From Phymorhynchus buccinoides (lineage: Eukaryota; Mollusca; Gastropoda; Neogastropoda; Raphitomidae), in the NCBI GenBank assembly GCA_017654935.2, contig CM065690.1, positions 16,630,703-16,694,702 on the forward strand: a DNA stretch of 64,000 bases. The letters are read 5' to 3'. Under the pieces are notes generated by a model. That model did no database searches. It had not been told where the DNA came from and worked only from the letters and a program-made list of their open reading frames with translations. Of the stretch, positions 31,428 to 40,999 are shown in pieces. The position numbers and the translations under genes were made by a program. Every line of letters starts with the position of its first letter. Position 1 is the first letter of the stretch.

Positions 31428-32030
31428 ACCATATTTTAAGGACTATAAGGCGATGCTTTCTTTCCTAGACTGAGACCCCTGTGCTTTATAATGCGACTGA
31501 AAATATAGTTTGATTTTCATTCACGCATTGGACTGTCGAGGGGAAATATTGTATTTTGATTTTGATCTTGTAGGTTTTTTGCTCCTTTTGTTGCCTACTT
31601 TTTGCTCCTTTTGCTATATTTACTGTTTTCCTGTTTGTCTATGTCGTCTATGTCGATAAAGGCACAATTCGCCGAAATATCCAGTGGTTTTGCTTTGTCT
31701 CTTGTGAATAAAATAACGTCACTTTACACTTGTCGCGTAGTGGTTTGCTTGTTGCATGATAATATAGAAAGAAACTATAATAACAAAAACACAAAAGCTG
31801 TAGGTTCGGTAATAGTCCTTTAATGAAGATGTCACAGACGTTTCAGAGCTTAGCTCTTTTTTCAATGTGAAACGTCTGTGACATCTTCATTAAAGGACTA
31901 TTACCGAACCTACAGCTTTTGTGTTTTTCCATTCATATGGTCCGAGTGGTCGTCTGAATCATTATAACAACAAAATCTAAATTTTGGGTAAAATTTGGAG
32001 GGGCGCGCCTTGTAGTCCGCAAAATACGGT
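31428..32030. mobile_element. MITE M2 interrupted by R-C and a hairpin element
   Basis: The left half (ACTATAAGGCGATGC... to AATATAGTT) ends near 31,511. The right half (ACAAAATCTAAATTTTGGG to GCAAAATACGGTG) resumes near 31,968. Between them lie an R-C copy (31,515-31,760) and the hairpin at 31,790-31,925. Confidence 0.65.
31790..31925. repeat. 135-bp near-perfect hairpin
   Basis: The arms ACAAAAGCTGTAGGTTCGG...ACAGACGTTTC and GAAACGTCTGTGACATC...CCTACAGCTTTTGT are complementary over about 57 bp, around a loop of about 22 nt containing AGAGCTTAGCTCT. Probably a foldback MITE. Transcribed from either strand it would form a long dsRNA stem. Confidence 0.88.
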
Positions 32031-32335
32031 GTGCGGAAGGATGCGAATGAGCTAAATTCAGGCTTCAGGCAGACCCACATACGCACCCCTGCCAACTATA
32101 TCAACTCTTAACATACCCCCCACCCCCACTTTTTCCCCTTTCTTTTGACTGTCTATTCAATGAGCCTGACTGATTGAGCTTTCCCCTGAAGTCGGAGCAT
32201 GGCCGCCCATATGGCGGGGCCCTTTAAAAGCAGCCATAACCATAATCTTCCCACCCAAGGCCATGCGAAATGTTCACATGGCACTGGGTGTGCCCCCAGA
32301 ACGTCTTAAGCTGGGGAAGGAAAACAACAACTGAC

Positions 32336-32448
32336 TGAGCTTTGTCCAGTTCAAGGTTGCGGTCCACCACCCGGCCATAGACTGTACCCCCGATCTTGGA
32401 GCCACAGATGTTGCACCGAGCGTTGGGCACAGGAATGGGACGACCGCA
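32336..32448 (-). CDS. RNF213: RNF213-like RZ-type zinc finger, second half, exon E8
   Basis: A 113-nt exon, phase 0 in and 2 out (acceptor TGTTTCAG, donor GTCAGT). It begins CGRPIPVPNARCNICGSK and continues IGGTVYGRVVDRNLELDKA. The first Cys corresponds by recalled alignment to Cys4516 of human RNF213, proposed as the ubiquitin-accepting residue, and C-x-x-C (RCNIC) to the paired zinc ligands 4525/4528. In vertebrates this finger is needed for ubiquitylation of bacterial lipopolysaccharide. All key residues are present, so the finger is predicted functional. Confidence 0.95.
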
Positions 32449-32569
32449 CTGAAACACAGGGGGAAAAAACAAGTTGGAATAAGCTCCCTGTACCTCTCCG
32501 TTCTGCCAACTCCCTTTCTTCATTTGAGGGCAGAATGAAAAAAAGCTTTGTCAGCTTATTCTTTAACCC

Positions 32570-32830
32570 TCAATAAAGATGATTTTGACTTGACTTGACT
32601 TGACATTTCAGTCTTCTCTCAAAACTACTCTTTTCAAGTCATAGCCTGCTGTATTCTGTTTGTGTGCATGCGTGTTGTTTGTGCGTGTGTGTTGTGTTGT
32701 GTGTGTGCGTGCGTGTAGTTTGTTCGTGTGTGTGTGTATCTGTGTTTAGTGCGTGTATGTGTCTGTGCTAAGAGCGTGCGTGTCTGCGTGCATGCGCATG
32801 CATGCGCGCGCATGAGTGCATAATATATTT
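32570..32830 (+). repeat. Simple sequence: GACTT repeat and GT/GCAT-rich tract
   Basis: TTGACTTGACTTGACTTGAC at about 32,583-32,602 is followed by GTGTGT and GCATGCGCATG alternations. No gene seen up to 33,020. Confidence 0.8.
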
Positions 32831-33025
32831 TTGTTTATTTATTTATTTATATTGCTTGCTGGTTTATTCATCTATGATTGTAAGCGCTTAGTTTTTTTAA
32901 ATTATAATTAGACGCTATAAATGCTAATTATTATTATTATCATAAGTGAAATTTACGGCACATCATACCTATATACAGCAGTCATCTGAAGTGCATGATC
33001 AAACCGTACCAGAAACTTGGTCGGT

Positions 33026-33727
33026 AGAAGTACTTACATCTTGCTAAGTTCCATGCAAAAGATGTTCATAGAGTACTGTAGATGTACTTACATCTTGCTA
33101 AGTTCCATGCAAAAGACGTTCATAGAGTACTGTAGATGTACTTACATCTTGCTAAGTTCCATGCAAAAGACGTTCATAGAGTACTGTAGATGTACTTACA
33201 TCTTGCTAAGTTCCATGCAAAAGATGTTCATAGAGTACTGTAGATGTACTTACATCTTGCTAAGTTCCATGCAAAAGACGTTCATAGAGTACTGTAGATG
33301 TACTTACATCTTGCTAAGTTCCATGCAAAAGACGTTCATAGAGTACTGTAGATGTACTTACATCTTGCTAAGTTCCATGCAAAAGACGTTCATAGAGTAC
33401 TGTAGATGTACTTACATCTCGCTAAGTTCCATGCAAAAGACGTTCATAGAGTACTGTAGATGTACTTACATCTTGCTAAGTTCCATGCAAAAGACGTTCA
33501 TAGAGTACTGTAGATGTACTTACATCTGGCTAAGTTCCATGCAAAAGACGTTCATAGAGTATTGTAGATGTACTTACATTTGGCTAAGTTCCATGCAAAA
33601 GACGTTCATAGAGTACTGTAGATGTACTTACATCTTGCTAAGTTCCATGCAAAAGATGTTCATAGAGTACTGTAGATGTACTTACATCTCGCTAAGTTCC
33701 ATGCAAAAGACGTTCATAGAGTACTAA
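33026..33727. repeat. 54-bp minisatellite, 13 units, with splice-like motifs
   Basis: Thirteen head-to-tail units start every 54 bp from 33,026 to 33,674, with rare substitutions (CTTGC/CTCGC/CTGGC, GACGTTC/GATGTTC). On the minus strand each reads CTACAG|TACTCTATGAAC...AGCAAGAT|GTAAGTACAT, that is, a 38-nt block between a CAG and a GTAAGT. It lies in the 1.7-kb intron between the two RZ-finger exons. The open + strand frame with an 18-residue period is a by-product of 54 being divisible by three. Confidence 0.95.
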
Positions 33728-33773
33728 TAGGTCTGCACATTGGTTTGGGTATGTGCGTACATGTACTTACATC

Positions 33774-33793
33774 CCCCCCCCCCCCCCCCCCCC
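33774..33793 (+). repeat. Poly-C tract
   Basis: About 20 consecutive C residues next to the minisatellite. Such tracts are error-prone in assembly. Confidence 0.9.
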
Positions 33794-34191
33794 TGAAATC
33801 GTGAGATTGTAGATGTGTAATGAAATCACGTCATGCTTGCGTCATTTTGAGGGATACACAACCCCCTTTGGTACTCTATAAACATTGCGTATTAGTAGAA
33901 TTCTATACTCTTTTAATAAAAAGAGTGAGATTAGAATTACACAATGATACTGAATACTCTCTCTCTCTCTCTCTCACGCACACACACACACTGGTCGAAT
34001 AATATCACATGAAGTGAATGAATGTTGAATGAAACACACACACAAGCAAACTAAGGAATGACTGTTGTACCTTGTCACAGCTTACAAATATAAGGGTAGG
34101 AAAATATACCTGAGGAGGGGGCGAGACACAACGTTTCGATTCATAGAATCTTCATCGGGTGTGGTCACACACTCACACACACATTACTTAC

Positions 34192-34226
34192 ATCTCCAAC
34201 AATGTATCTGTGGCCGTTGGGACAAC
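34192..34226 (-). CDS. RNF213: RNF213-like RZ-type zinc finger, first half, micro-exon E7
   Basis: Only 35 nt, phase 1 in (C + GT = Arg) and 0 out (acceptor GCTGTGCAG, donor GAT|GTAAGT). It codes CPNGHRYIVGD, the first zinc-binding half of the RZ finger (human CPNGHPCSVGE; ligands Cys4505 and His4509 by recalled numbering). Joined to E8 it gives the C-x3-H...CGRP...C-x2-C pattern. Being so short, it would be missed by ORF-based annotation. The donor sequence AT|GTAAGT is the same as in the 54-bp repeats downstream. Confidence 0.94.
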
Positions 34227-34519
34227 CTGCACAGCAGACCCACATTATAAAGTGAATCAAAATGACGTTGCACATACACACAAGCTGTTCTTGCTCGAAA
34301 AGAAAACTTGCACCACAAACATTCAGACAAGAAAACTCCTCTGCACACAATGTTTGGCTTTTGAGTTCTGTCAGAATAAAACTTTATTAATATAAAAAGA
34401 CATTTCGAATGCTAACATTTTGTTAGAAACAATAGTGGTTGACTGCACCTCTTCTTCAGAATAAAACAAAATTCCACGATCAAACAAATTACATGCTGTG
34501 ATTGCAGTTACAGTCTAAG

Positions 34520-34945
34520 TACAGTGGAACCTCCCTTCAACAATCCCGTCAACAGCTGTTGTCATCTCAGGACTGTCTTCGCGTAAAGTTCGACCACTTA
34601 TTACAAAACACTCATCAATGTATCTTACCAACGTTCAACAACCTGTAAACAACAAAACATACAGTACAATTCATAACATGACACCTCCATCATTGCACCC
34701 TATAGCACATAAGTCCACACAGTGCTGGAAACGTTGAGCCACTCTACTCTATTTATCGGATCCAGGTTAAAAAAACAGTAAAAAAGGACAACAAACACAT
34801 ACTAGTAAAAAAATATATATAAAAATTGCCATATAGGCAAATATGCACTGCAGAATGGACAACAGGTGCCCACTCAAGTGCGCAAGGTCTCACGTGTGGA
34901 CGCCAGTGAACAATATAAAAAACCTGGCACGTCATAAATTGTCCG
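34520..34945 (+). repeat. Lone M3 TIR joined to an R-B copy
   Basis: ACAGTGGAACCTCCCTTCAA runs straight into CAATCCCGTCAACAGC and the rest of R-B through CTGGCACGTCATAAATTGTC. Confidence 0.6.
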
Positions 34946-35523
34946 ATAGATCAGAGAAAAAAGGAACATTCAAAAGATAGATTTTGTTCTTCCAGCTAAG
35001 CAGTATGTATGCAATTGTTTTGAGTGTTGGTAATGTATGGTTATAATAGATATAGATTTGTAAGGAAAGATGAAAGAACAGATTGAAGATCCGGGGAGAC
35101 AGAAATCAGACGAAAACTGCAGATCTTGTCGGGAGACTTTATGGGGGAAAAAGAGATAGTAAAAGACATGGTAGGCAGAAAAATAGTAAAGGTAAGAAAA
35201 GGGGTGGGCACAGCTTGGTCGAGAACACCCCCGCCAAGTGAAGGCTGGCCGATATTTAAACAGAACTGACATTTCTTCCATGCCATGTTCACAATTATCG
35301 ATTCTAACAGGAAAACAAACAAACAGTTAAGTGCTTCAAGACATCAGCTGGCCCGGCTTGTTAGCTTGTTGGCAGGAAGACGTTCAGATCTTCACTCAGT
35401 TAATGGGGTGGCTGCTCTGTTCTTTCAAACAAAGCCAAATACTGATGATGATGATGATGAAATAGGAGCTGTGTTAATTTACCGGTTCTGAGAGCCTGAT
35501 AGGGACAATGGAGCTCCACTAGT

Positions 35524-35890
35524 GTAGAGTGGCACAGTGGTAGCGCGTTCGCTTCGTGTCAAGTAAACCCGCGTTCGAACCTGGGTACAGGGGATTTTTC
35601 CTCTCACTTTGCACTAGGCCTTGCTGTCTGAACGTGGAGTCTTTCGGATGAGACGATAAACAAAGGTCCCATGTGCCCATGCACTTAGCACATGTTAAAC
35701 CCAGTAGCAACGAAAAAGTTGTCATTTGGTCAAAATGTATCCCCCTCCCTTCCTCATCACTCACAAAAAAACCGCATGCAAATTTATTCTTTTTAATTGG
35801 GTGGCGCTCCTCTGGCTGCGACGCGCTCTCCAGGTGGGAGCAACCCGAATTTTACAGAGACGCCCCTGTGACCATAATGTACTTAACCTA
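35524..35890 (+). mobile_element. tRNA-derived SINE (family S2)
   Basis: TGGCACAGTGGTAGCGCGTT (A box) and GCGTTCGAACCTGGG (B box), then the S2 body with TCTTTCGGATGAGACGATAA and GTGGGAGCAACCCGAATTTT, ending CTTAACCTAACCTAAC. Confidence 0.85.
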
Positions 35891-35963
35891 ACCTAACTAA
35901 ACTTAGAGCTGTCAATGGATTTAGTTATCTACAGAGATGTAACGAACCACAAATTATACTCAC

Positions 35964-36054
35964 GCCACAGACTCGGGGGTCCATGCTCACTGGGCTGAAT
36001 CCCCTCCAGGATGTCTTCCAGGTTGTCCTGAGGCATGGTGGGTAGGAACGAATG
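35964..36054 (-). CDS. RNF213: RNF213-like linker before RZ finger, exon E6
   Basis: A 91-nt exon, phase 0 in and 1 out (acceptor GGTCCAG, donor GTGAGT), coding HSFLPTMPQDNLEDILEGIQ and then PSEHGPPSLW. Human RNF213 has FLPTMPED immediately before its RZ finger, and a W-x-x-CPNGH junction. The same spacing is produced here by splicing E6 to E7. High confidence. Confidence 0.95.
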
Positions 36055-36220
36055 CTGGACCGAAGAACATAAAAATAAAAGCTAACGACTGGTCGAAAGA
36101 ATTCAAAGTTTCCCATAACATGTTTCTCTGCTAACTTTCCAAAACAGGATAGAAAAAAAGGTGCCTTAAAAAGGGGAAAAAATGTGCATTCTGTCATTTC
36201 ATTCTTAAAATGCATGAACT

Positions 36221-36466
36221 TTAACCCTTTCACCGCCAGCCATATTTCAGCCAAAAAGTTCCATTAAATTTACCTGGGTAGAGAACAAAATCCATCTGCA
36301 GTATTGGGGATTCTTCAGTGACATATATAAAATAAGGTCTGTCCTTACTTCCCCAAACTAAGACAATAGGGTCTTTGGATAATAGACCCCAATTTGATGT
36401 CTTTTAGTGACATAGGTGTTAAATCACTGTGGTGCTGAAATGCGACTTTGGCGGTGAAAGGGTTAA
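36221..36466. mobile_element. piggyBac-type MITE family M1
   Basis: Perfect TTAA at both ends, termini CCCTTTCACCGCCAGCC and TTTGGCGGTGAAAGGG, 246 bp. Confidence 0.9.
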
Positions 36467-36517
36467 AAGGAATGAGGGGCGTGGTCTAGCTGCCTCCTCT
36501 CTGACTTATGAAGTCGA

Positions 36518-36733
36518 CCTGCTACACACATACGATTCGGATCTGAATGCGATGCGATTTTGACGATGCGAGTCAGGATTCACGTGAAATTCGTGTACTG
36601 GGTATACTTGAGAATAGTGAGCGAAAATGGCTGAATTATTTGTAGACGGAAGTGTTTCACGTGAATCCTGACTCACATGACCCAATCGCATCTCATTCCC
36701 ATACGGTTTTACGCGTGTGTGGCGCCGGCTTAA
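36518..36733. mobile_element. Palindromic MITE family M5 (inverted copy)
   Basis: Opens CCTGCTACACACATACGATT and closes GTGTGTGGCGCCGGCTTAA, with TTCACGTGAA near both ends. It is the inverse of 14,961-15,173. Confidence 0.7.
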
Positions 36734-37362
36734 GTGACCCAACATGACTGACAGCAAGGGGCGTGGTCTACAGCTGTCTCCTCTTTGACTTATGTTAAAA
36801 GGCAACAAAATTGATTTAAAAAAACCAAAATATGACAACGCCGATTAACTCCCATCTTCGAACATACGCTGGCGCATGGCATACTCCATCATCCTACAAA
36901 GTATCGTTGAGACCCATCGAGTAGTTTTTGGACAAACGGACAGACAGACAACGCTGAAACAAAATACTCCCTTTTCGCTCTGTGAAACGGGGGTATAAAA
37001 ACAAAATCAGAGAATGGACAGATAGAGGACGGACAGACTAGCGCATGGGTGTAACTACACAACATGAAAAAAACCTGAAAGGCCGGGGGTCCAGGGGTAA
37101 TGTCCCCCTGCAGCTGAAGCAAAAATTGACTTATGAAGGCATTTTAGTTTCCTTTTTCCACAATTTACGCAAATGCTTATTTTAAAGAGTTTGAAAAATA
37201 CAGTAGACGCACAAAGACCTGGTTTGACAATTTTTTTTAAAAAGGAACTTCCTTTTCTGGTAAAATTCAAAAACAGGAAATCCTTGTATACCAGGAAAAG
37301 TTGCACCCATGCTAGTGAGTACCACTCCACTCTCTGTGTGCTAAAAAAAGTGAGCCACGTAC

Positions 37363-37563
37363 CAGCATGCTGTCAGGCCGCAGGGCCAGGGCGCGTAGCG
37401 GGGCCATCAGGGGCGAGGCATGCTGGGAGCCGGGCCGCAGCGCCACCTTGAGGTGGGTGAGTAGACAACTCAAGCTCTGCTCCTCCACGCCCATGTCTGC
37501 ACGCACGCGCAGGGCGCACCCCTCCCCTCCCACAGCGTTCTCACACAGCCGATGGGCCAGCTC
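37363..37563 (-). CDS. RNF213: RNF213-like region between RING and RZ finger, exon E5
   Basis: A 201-nt, 0-0 exon (acceptor GTGACAG, donor CTG|GTACGT), coding 67 residues from ELAHRLCENAVGGEGCALRV through LLTHLKVALRPGSQHASPLM to LRALALRPDSML. It precedes the FLPTMP exon in frame. Identity rests on position and phase. The exon is GC-rich relative to its introns. Confidence 0.88.
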
Positions 37564-37614
37564 CTGTCACATCACAAACGCGGGATCCAGGATGAAGCGC
37601 TGCACTTCCCTCGC

Positions 37615-38065
37615 AGGGATACCGGGGGGTCTGTCAGTATTCTTCTTCTTCTTCTATCGCTTAGACAGTTTCCTGTCAACTTCTTCTTCTTCTTTGATCG
37701 CTTAGACAGTTTCCTGTCAATTATGAGCGCAGATGCGTCATGCTGCCGTTATGTGCCTAACTAAGAAACAGTTAGGCCCCAGCAAGTCCGACTTCGGCTG
37801 GAGGAAATTCTTCAGTATAGTTTCCCCACCTACTGGAAGTTCTGTGCAAGCAATTTCCTCTAATCTATCACTCTCTTTAACTCTGCTTTTTCCTTTTATT
37901 ATTGTCACCTACAATGTTTCTGCTTTATTAAATAGTTATTTGACTCTTCGCCTGCCTTTTTGGGGGCAAAAACAAATCTTCTGAATAATGTTCTCTTTTG
38001 AGCTCTTCCAAAGTCGGAATGTGTCGGCTCATTGCAGAGAGAAGGCCAGTGATAACTGAAAACCG
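37615..38065 (+). repeat. Dispersed repeat family R-A
   Basis: GATACCGGGGGGTCTGTC, TTAGACAGTTTCCTGTCAA (twice), TCCGACTTCGGCTGGAGG, TACTGGAAGTTCTGTGC and CTCTTTAACTCTGC in the R-A order. Confidence 0.7.
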
Positions 38066-38082
38066 AACTACTGTATTTTGCG

Positions 38083-38300
38083 TGGACTGGTTACGGGTAT
38101 GGTCAGGGAGAGAATTCCAAACGCTTGGTGCAACAAAACTAAACGCCCTCTAAACGCATTGATATATATATATATACAATCAATCAGTTATTTTTTTACT
38201 TCAAGAACATATCAGCATACTTCCAAAGTAGAGCAGGCAATTTACGCACAATAGACGAATTTCGGAAAAAAACCTAGGGGAGATCACTTCGTGAAAATTA
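38083..38300 (+). repeat. Direct repeat, first copy (about 220 bp)
   Basis: TGGACTGGTTACGGGTATGG through TTCGTGAAAATTAGAG, nearly identical to 40,768-40,987. The two copies bracket E3 and part of the flanking introns, 2.7 kb apart. Confidence 0.9.
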
Positions 38301-38302
38301 GA

Positions 38303-38455
38303 GGCGATACTTTTATTCTAGACCGAGACCCCTGCGCCTTATAATGCGACTGATAATATAGTAAGAAACTAGAATAACAAAATCTGAATTTTGTGTCACA
38401 TTTTGAGGGATGCGCCTTTAATCAGGTGTGCCTTCTAGTCTGTAAGATATGGTAG
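38303..38455. mobile_element. TIR MITE family M2, short copy
   Basis: GGCGATACTTTTATTCTAGA, CCTGCGCCTTATAATGCGAC and TCTAGTCTGTAAGATATGGT match the M2 body. The left terminus is replaced by the end of the direct repeat. Confidence 0.6.
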
Positions 38456-38493
38456 GCACGTATTTGCAAAGAATGAAACAAATCAAACTGTAC

Positions 38494-38544
38494 CTTATCC
38501 CGGAGAAGATCCGAGTCAAGAACAAAGGTCCTAGCTGCTTCCAC
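38494..38544 (-). CDS. RNF213: RNF213-like region between RING and RZ finger, exon E4
   Basis: A 51-nt, 0-0 exon (acceptor CTGTTTTCAG, donor AAG|GTACAG) coding VEAARTFVLDSDLLRDK. Short, but both splice sites are good and the phases chain E3 to E5. No motif on its own. Confidence 0.8.
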
Positions 38545-39460
38545 CTGAAAACAGTCACACACACAAATATTAACCTGCAAACAGTAGCACTAGTTTGGAT
38601 TGTGTATGCATACAAACAGGCAATATACCGGCACAAACGGTATGGATTATTTTCAAACAACTCCGTCACCAACGACGCAGATCACGAAGAGATGACCTAC
38701 TCAAGTTACTTAAACACATACCATAATGAAATCGTGAAAAAAAAGGAGAACTTCCGAATAGTTTTGAACCAAATTTTGTGCCACATCTGGCCTTGCAAAA
38801 AAAACCACATGTCTAACACATCGTAGAGGATCATTCATTTAACAAAAGTCGCGCACAGGGATTATTTTATAAACCTTGGATGACACGAACTCACAAAGCA
38901 TGCATCCTGTGCGTCAATAGCAGTCTAAACGAAGACTTTGGGCATGGGGCAGGATAAACATCCCCAATCGGAAGAAGAAGAAGACTTCTAACGTTCCTTT
39001 CAAATGTCACAGAAAAAAAAATCTTAATTCATGACATCTAAACAAGGATGTCGCAGAGCGGCAGACAAGTGATTCTCCCACTTTTGCCACCCCAAGTTCT
39101 TCACCATACCATACTCTATTCCTCCACCTCCCCTCACCCTGGCCCAGTGTACTGGGCTAAGCGCAATTGAACAGGGAGAAGGAGACCACAAACATAAGCA
39201 CAAGTTAAAGATAACTGGTTAATTTCAAGACAAGAGAAGGCAACCTCTTAATAATCACACACACAAAGATAACTGGTTAATTTCAAGACAAGAGAAGGTA
39301 ACCTCTTAATAATCACACACACAAAGAAAAAGCATTTGATTTCAACAATATGCGAGAGGTAAACGGCAAAAGATACTTTCAGAAACGGATTAATGATTTG
39401 ATTGATTTAATCCAAAGTCTGTTCACACAACAATGGTGATATTAATGTCAGAGAACTTTT

Positions 39461-39694
39461 CAATGGCTTGGGAGTCAAAACGGACTATTTTTAGATATCC
39501 CATTGACGTATTATTGAAATTATTGCGGGAAACTAATAACTTGCATAAAAAAGACTGCAGAAATATAAAAAGCATAATCCCCATTTTACATCATTTGCAG
39601 TCTTTTTTAATACAAGTTCTTAGGTTTTTTCAATAACATCAATAATAAGTCAATGGACTATCTAAAGATAGTCCGTTTTGACTCTAAGCCATCG
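39461..39694. mobile_element. Hairpin MITE family M4, complete
   Basis: ATGGCTTGGGAGTCAAAACG at one end and CGTTTTGACTCTAAGCCAT at the other, with an internal palindrome around AGACTGCAGAAATATAAAAA and GCAGTCTTTTTTAATACAAG. Confidence 0.78.
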
Positions 39695-39738
39695 TAAAAA
39701 AATATTCTTTGTTCCATCTGTCAGAAATGGAATAAAGC

Positions 39739-39868
39739 AGGTGATAGACAGCGGCTTTTCCCCGCTCAAAAGATTGGCACAGCGTAGCTTACCATGTGAG
39801 TGTGAGCCTCTCCAGGCACTCTCCTCAGCGCAGACATGGTGATCTCCCGGTGCAGCGCTAGAAGCAGC
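39739..39868 (-). repeat. Tandem duplicate of the E3 3' end and its splice donor
   Basis: A 130-bp unit repeated head to tail at 39,869-39,998, the second containing the true exon edge. The downstream unit here carries CATG|GTAAGCTACGCTG, the same donor, and exon sequence as far as GCTGCTTCTAGC, but lacks the exon's 5' 40 nt and acceptor. Confidence 0.92.
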
Positions 39869-39923
39869 AGGTGATAGACAGTGGCTTTCCCCCCCCTCAA
39901 AAGATTGGCACAGCGTAGCTTAC

Positions 39924-40034
39924 CATGTGAGTGTGAGCCTCTTCAGGCACTCTCCTCAGCGCAGACATGGTGATCTCCCGGTGCAGGGCTAGAAGCAGCA
40001 GCGTTTCCTTCTCCTCAGTGCCTAGGGGTAGGTC
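39924..40034 (-). CDS. RNF213: RNF213-like region between RING and RZ finger, exon E3
   Basis: A 111-nt, 0-0 exon (acceptor AATCTGGCAG, donor ATG|GTAAGC), coding DLPLGTEEKETLLLLALHRE and then ITMSALRRVPEEAHTHM. The E-K-E-x-LLL-x-L-x-RE helix fits the segment after the RYL...RDAV region of RNF213. Its 3' part is tandemly duplicated downstream. Confidence 0.88.
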
Positions 40035-40139
40035 CTGCCAGATTCAAAACACATCCTTTGTATATATAATAATAATAATTAATAATGCTTATATAGCGCA
40101 TAATCTTGCAAAGCAACTCAATGCGCTTTTCACTCACCA

Positions 40140-40530
40140 TTCGTACAAACATTTCTAACAGACTGGTTCACGTATCCTCACCATACATTTCTAACAGACT
40201 GGTTCACGTATCCTCACCATACACTAACAGACTGGTTCACGTATCCTCACCATACATTTCTAACAGACTGGTTCATCATACATTTCTAACAGACTGGTTC
40301 ACGTATCCTCACCATACATTTCTAACAGACTGATCACATCCTCACCATACATTTCTAACAGACTGGTTCACGTATACCTCAACATACATTTCTAACAGAC
40401 TGGTTCACGTATCCTCAACATACATTTCTAACAGACTGGTTCCCAACCTACATTTCTAACACCCCCTGGTTCACGTATCCTCAACATACATTTCTAACAG
40501 ACTGGTTCACGTATCCTCACCATACATCTC
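40140..40530 (+). repeat. 36-bp degenerate satellite, about 11 units
   Basis: The unit ACATTTCTAACAGACTGG + TTCACGTATCCTCACCAT is repeated with internal deletions and one GATCACATCC variant. It ends at ATGAAAATGAATACATT. Confidence 0.9.
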
Positions 40531-40767
40531 TATGAAAATGAATACATTAGAGAATGCATTGCATATAATCATAACACAACACACAACACCCACCTCCCTT
40601 CAACACCACCACCCCCCCCCACCCCCATACACACACGCGCACACGTTAACCTCATACTCAACGTCAATGAGCTGGAAGACAAGAGTGGGGAAAGGATCAT
40701 AGACTTTACAGAGAGAAAGCTTTCCTGAAGAAGTGGGTTTTTAGTTGGGACTTGACGGAAGGAAGAG

Positions 40768-40987
40768 TGGACTGGTTACGGGTATGGTCAGGGAGAGAAT
40801 TCCAAACGCTTGGTGCAACAAAACTAAACGCCCTCTAAACGCATTGATATATATATATACAATCAATCAGTTATTTTTTTACTTCAAGAACATATCAGCA
40901 TACTTCCAAAGTAGAGCAGGCAATTTACGCACAATAGACGAATTTCGGAAAAAAACTAGGGGAGATCAGTTCGTGAAAATTAGAGTT
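40768..40987 (+). repeat. Direct repeat, second copy (about 220 bp)
   Basis: Matches 38,083-38,300 almost base for base, including GATATATATATA and the AAACTAGGGGAGATCA end. Upstream it continues into GAAGTGGGTTTTTAGTTGGG, so this is the longer copy. Confidence 0.9.
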
Positions 40988-40999
40988 GATTACCTCGAC

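Noticed and set aside
33017..33727. 236-codon + strand frame with an 18-residue repeat
   Set aside because: A consequence of a 54-bp minisatellite (divisible by three). No start context, splice support or protein family.
33026..33727. CRISPR-like array
   Set aside because: Units are contiguous and near-identical with no distinct spacers, and the host is a eukaryote.
27324..34226. Assignment to ZNFX1 (also carries an RZ-type finger)
   Set aside because: The FLPTMP linker before the finger, the ADETRVGHILG segment after it and the rest of the C-terminal exon series follow RNF213, not ZNFX1.
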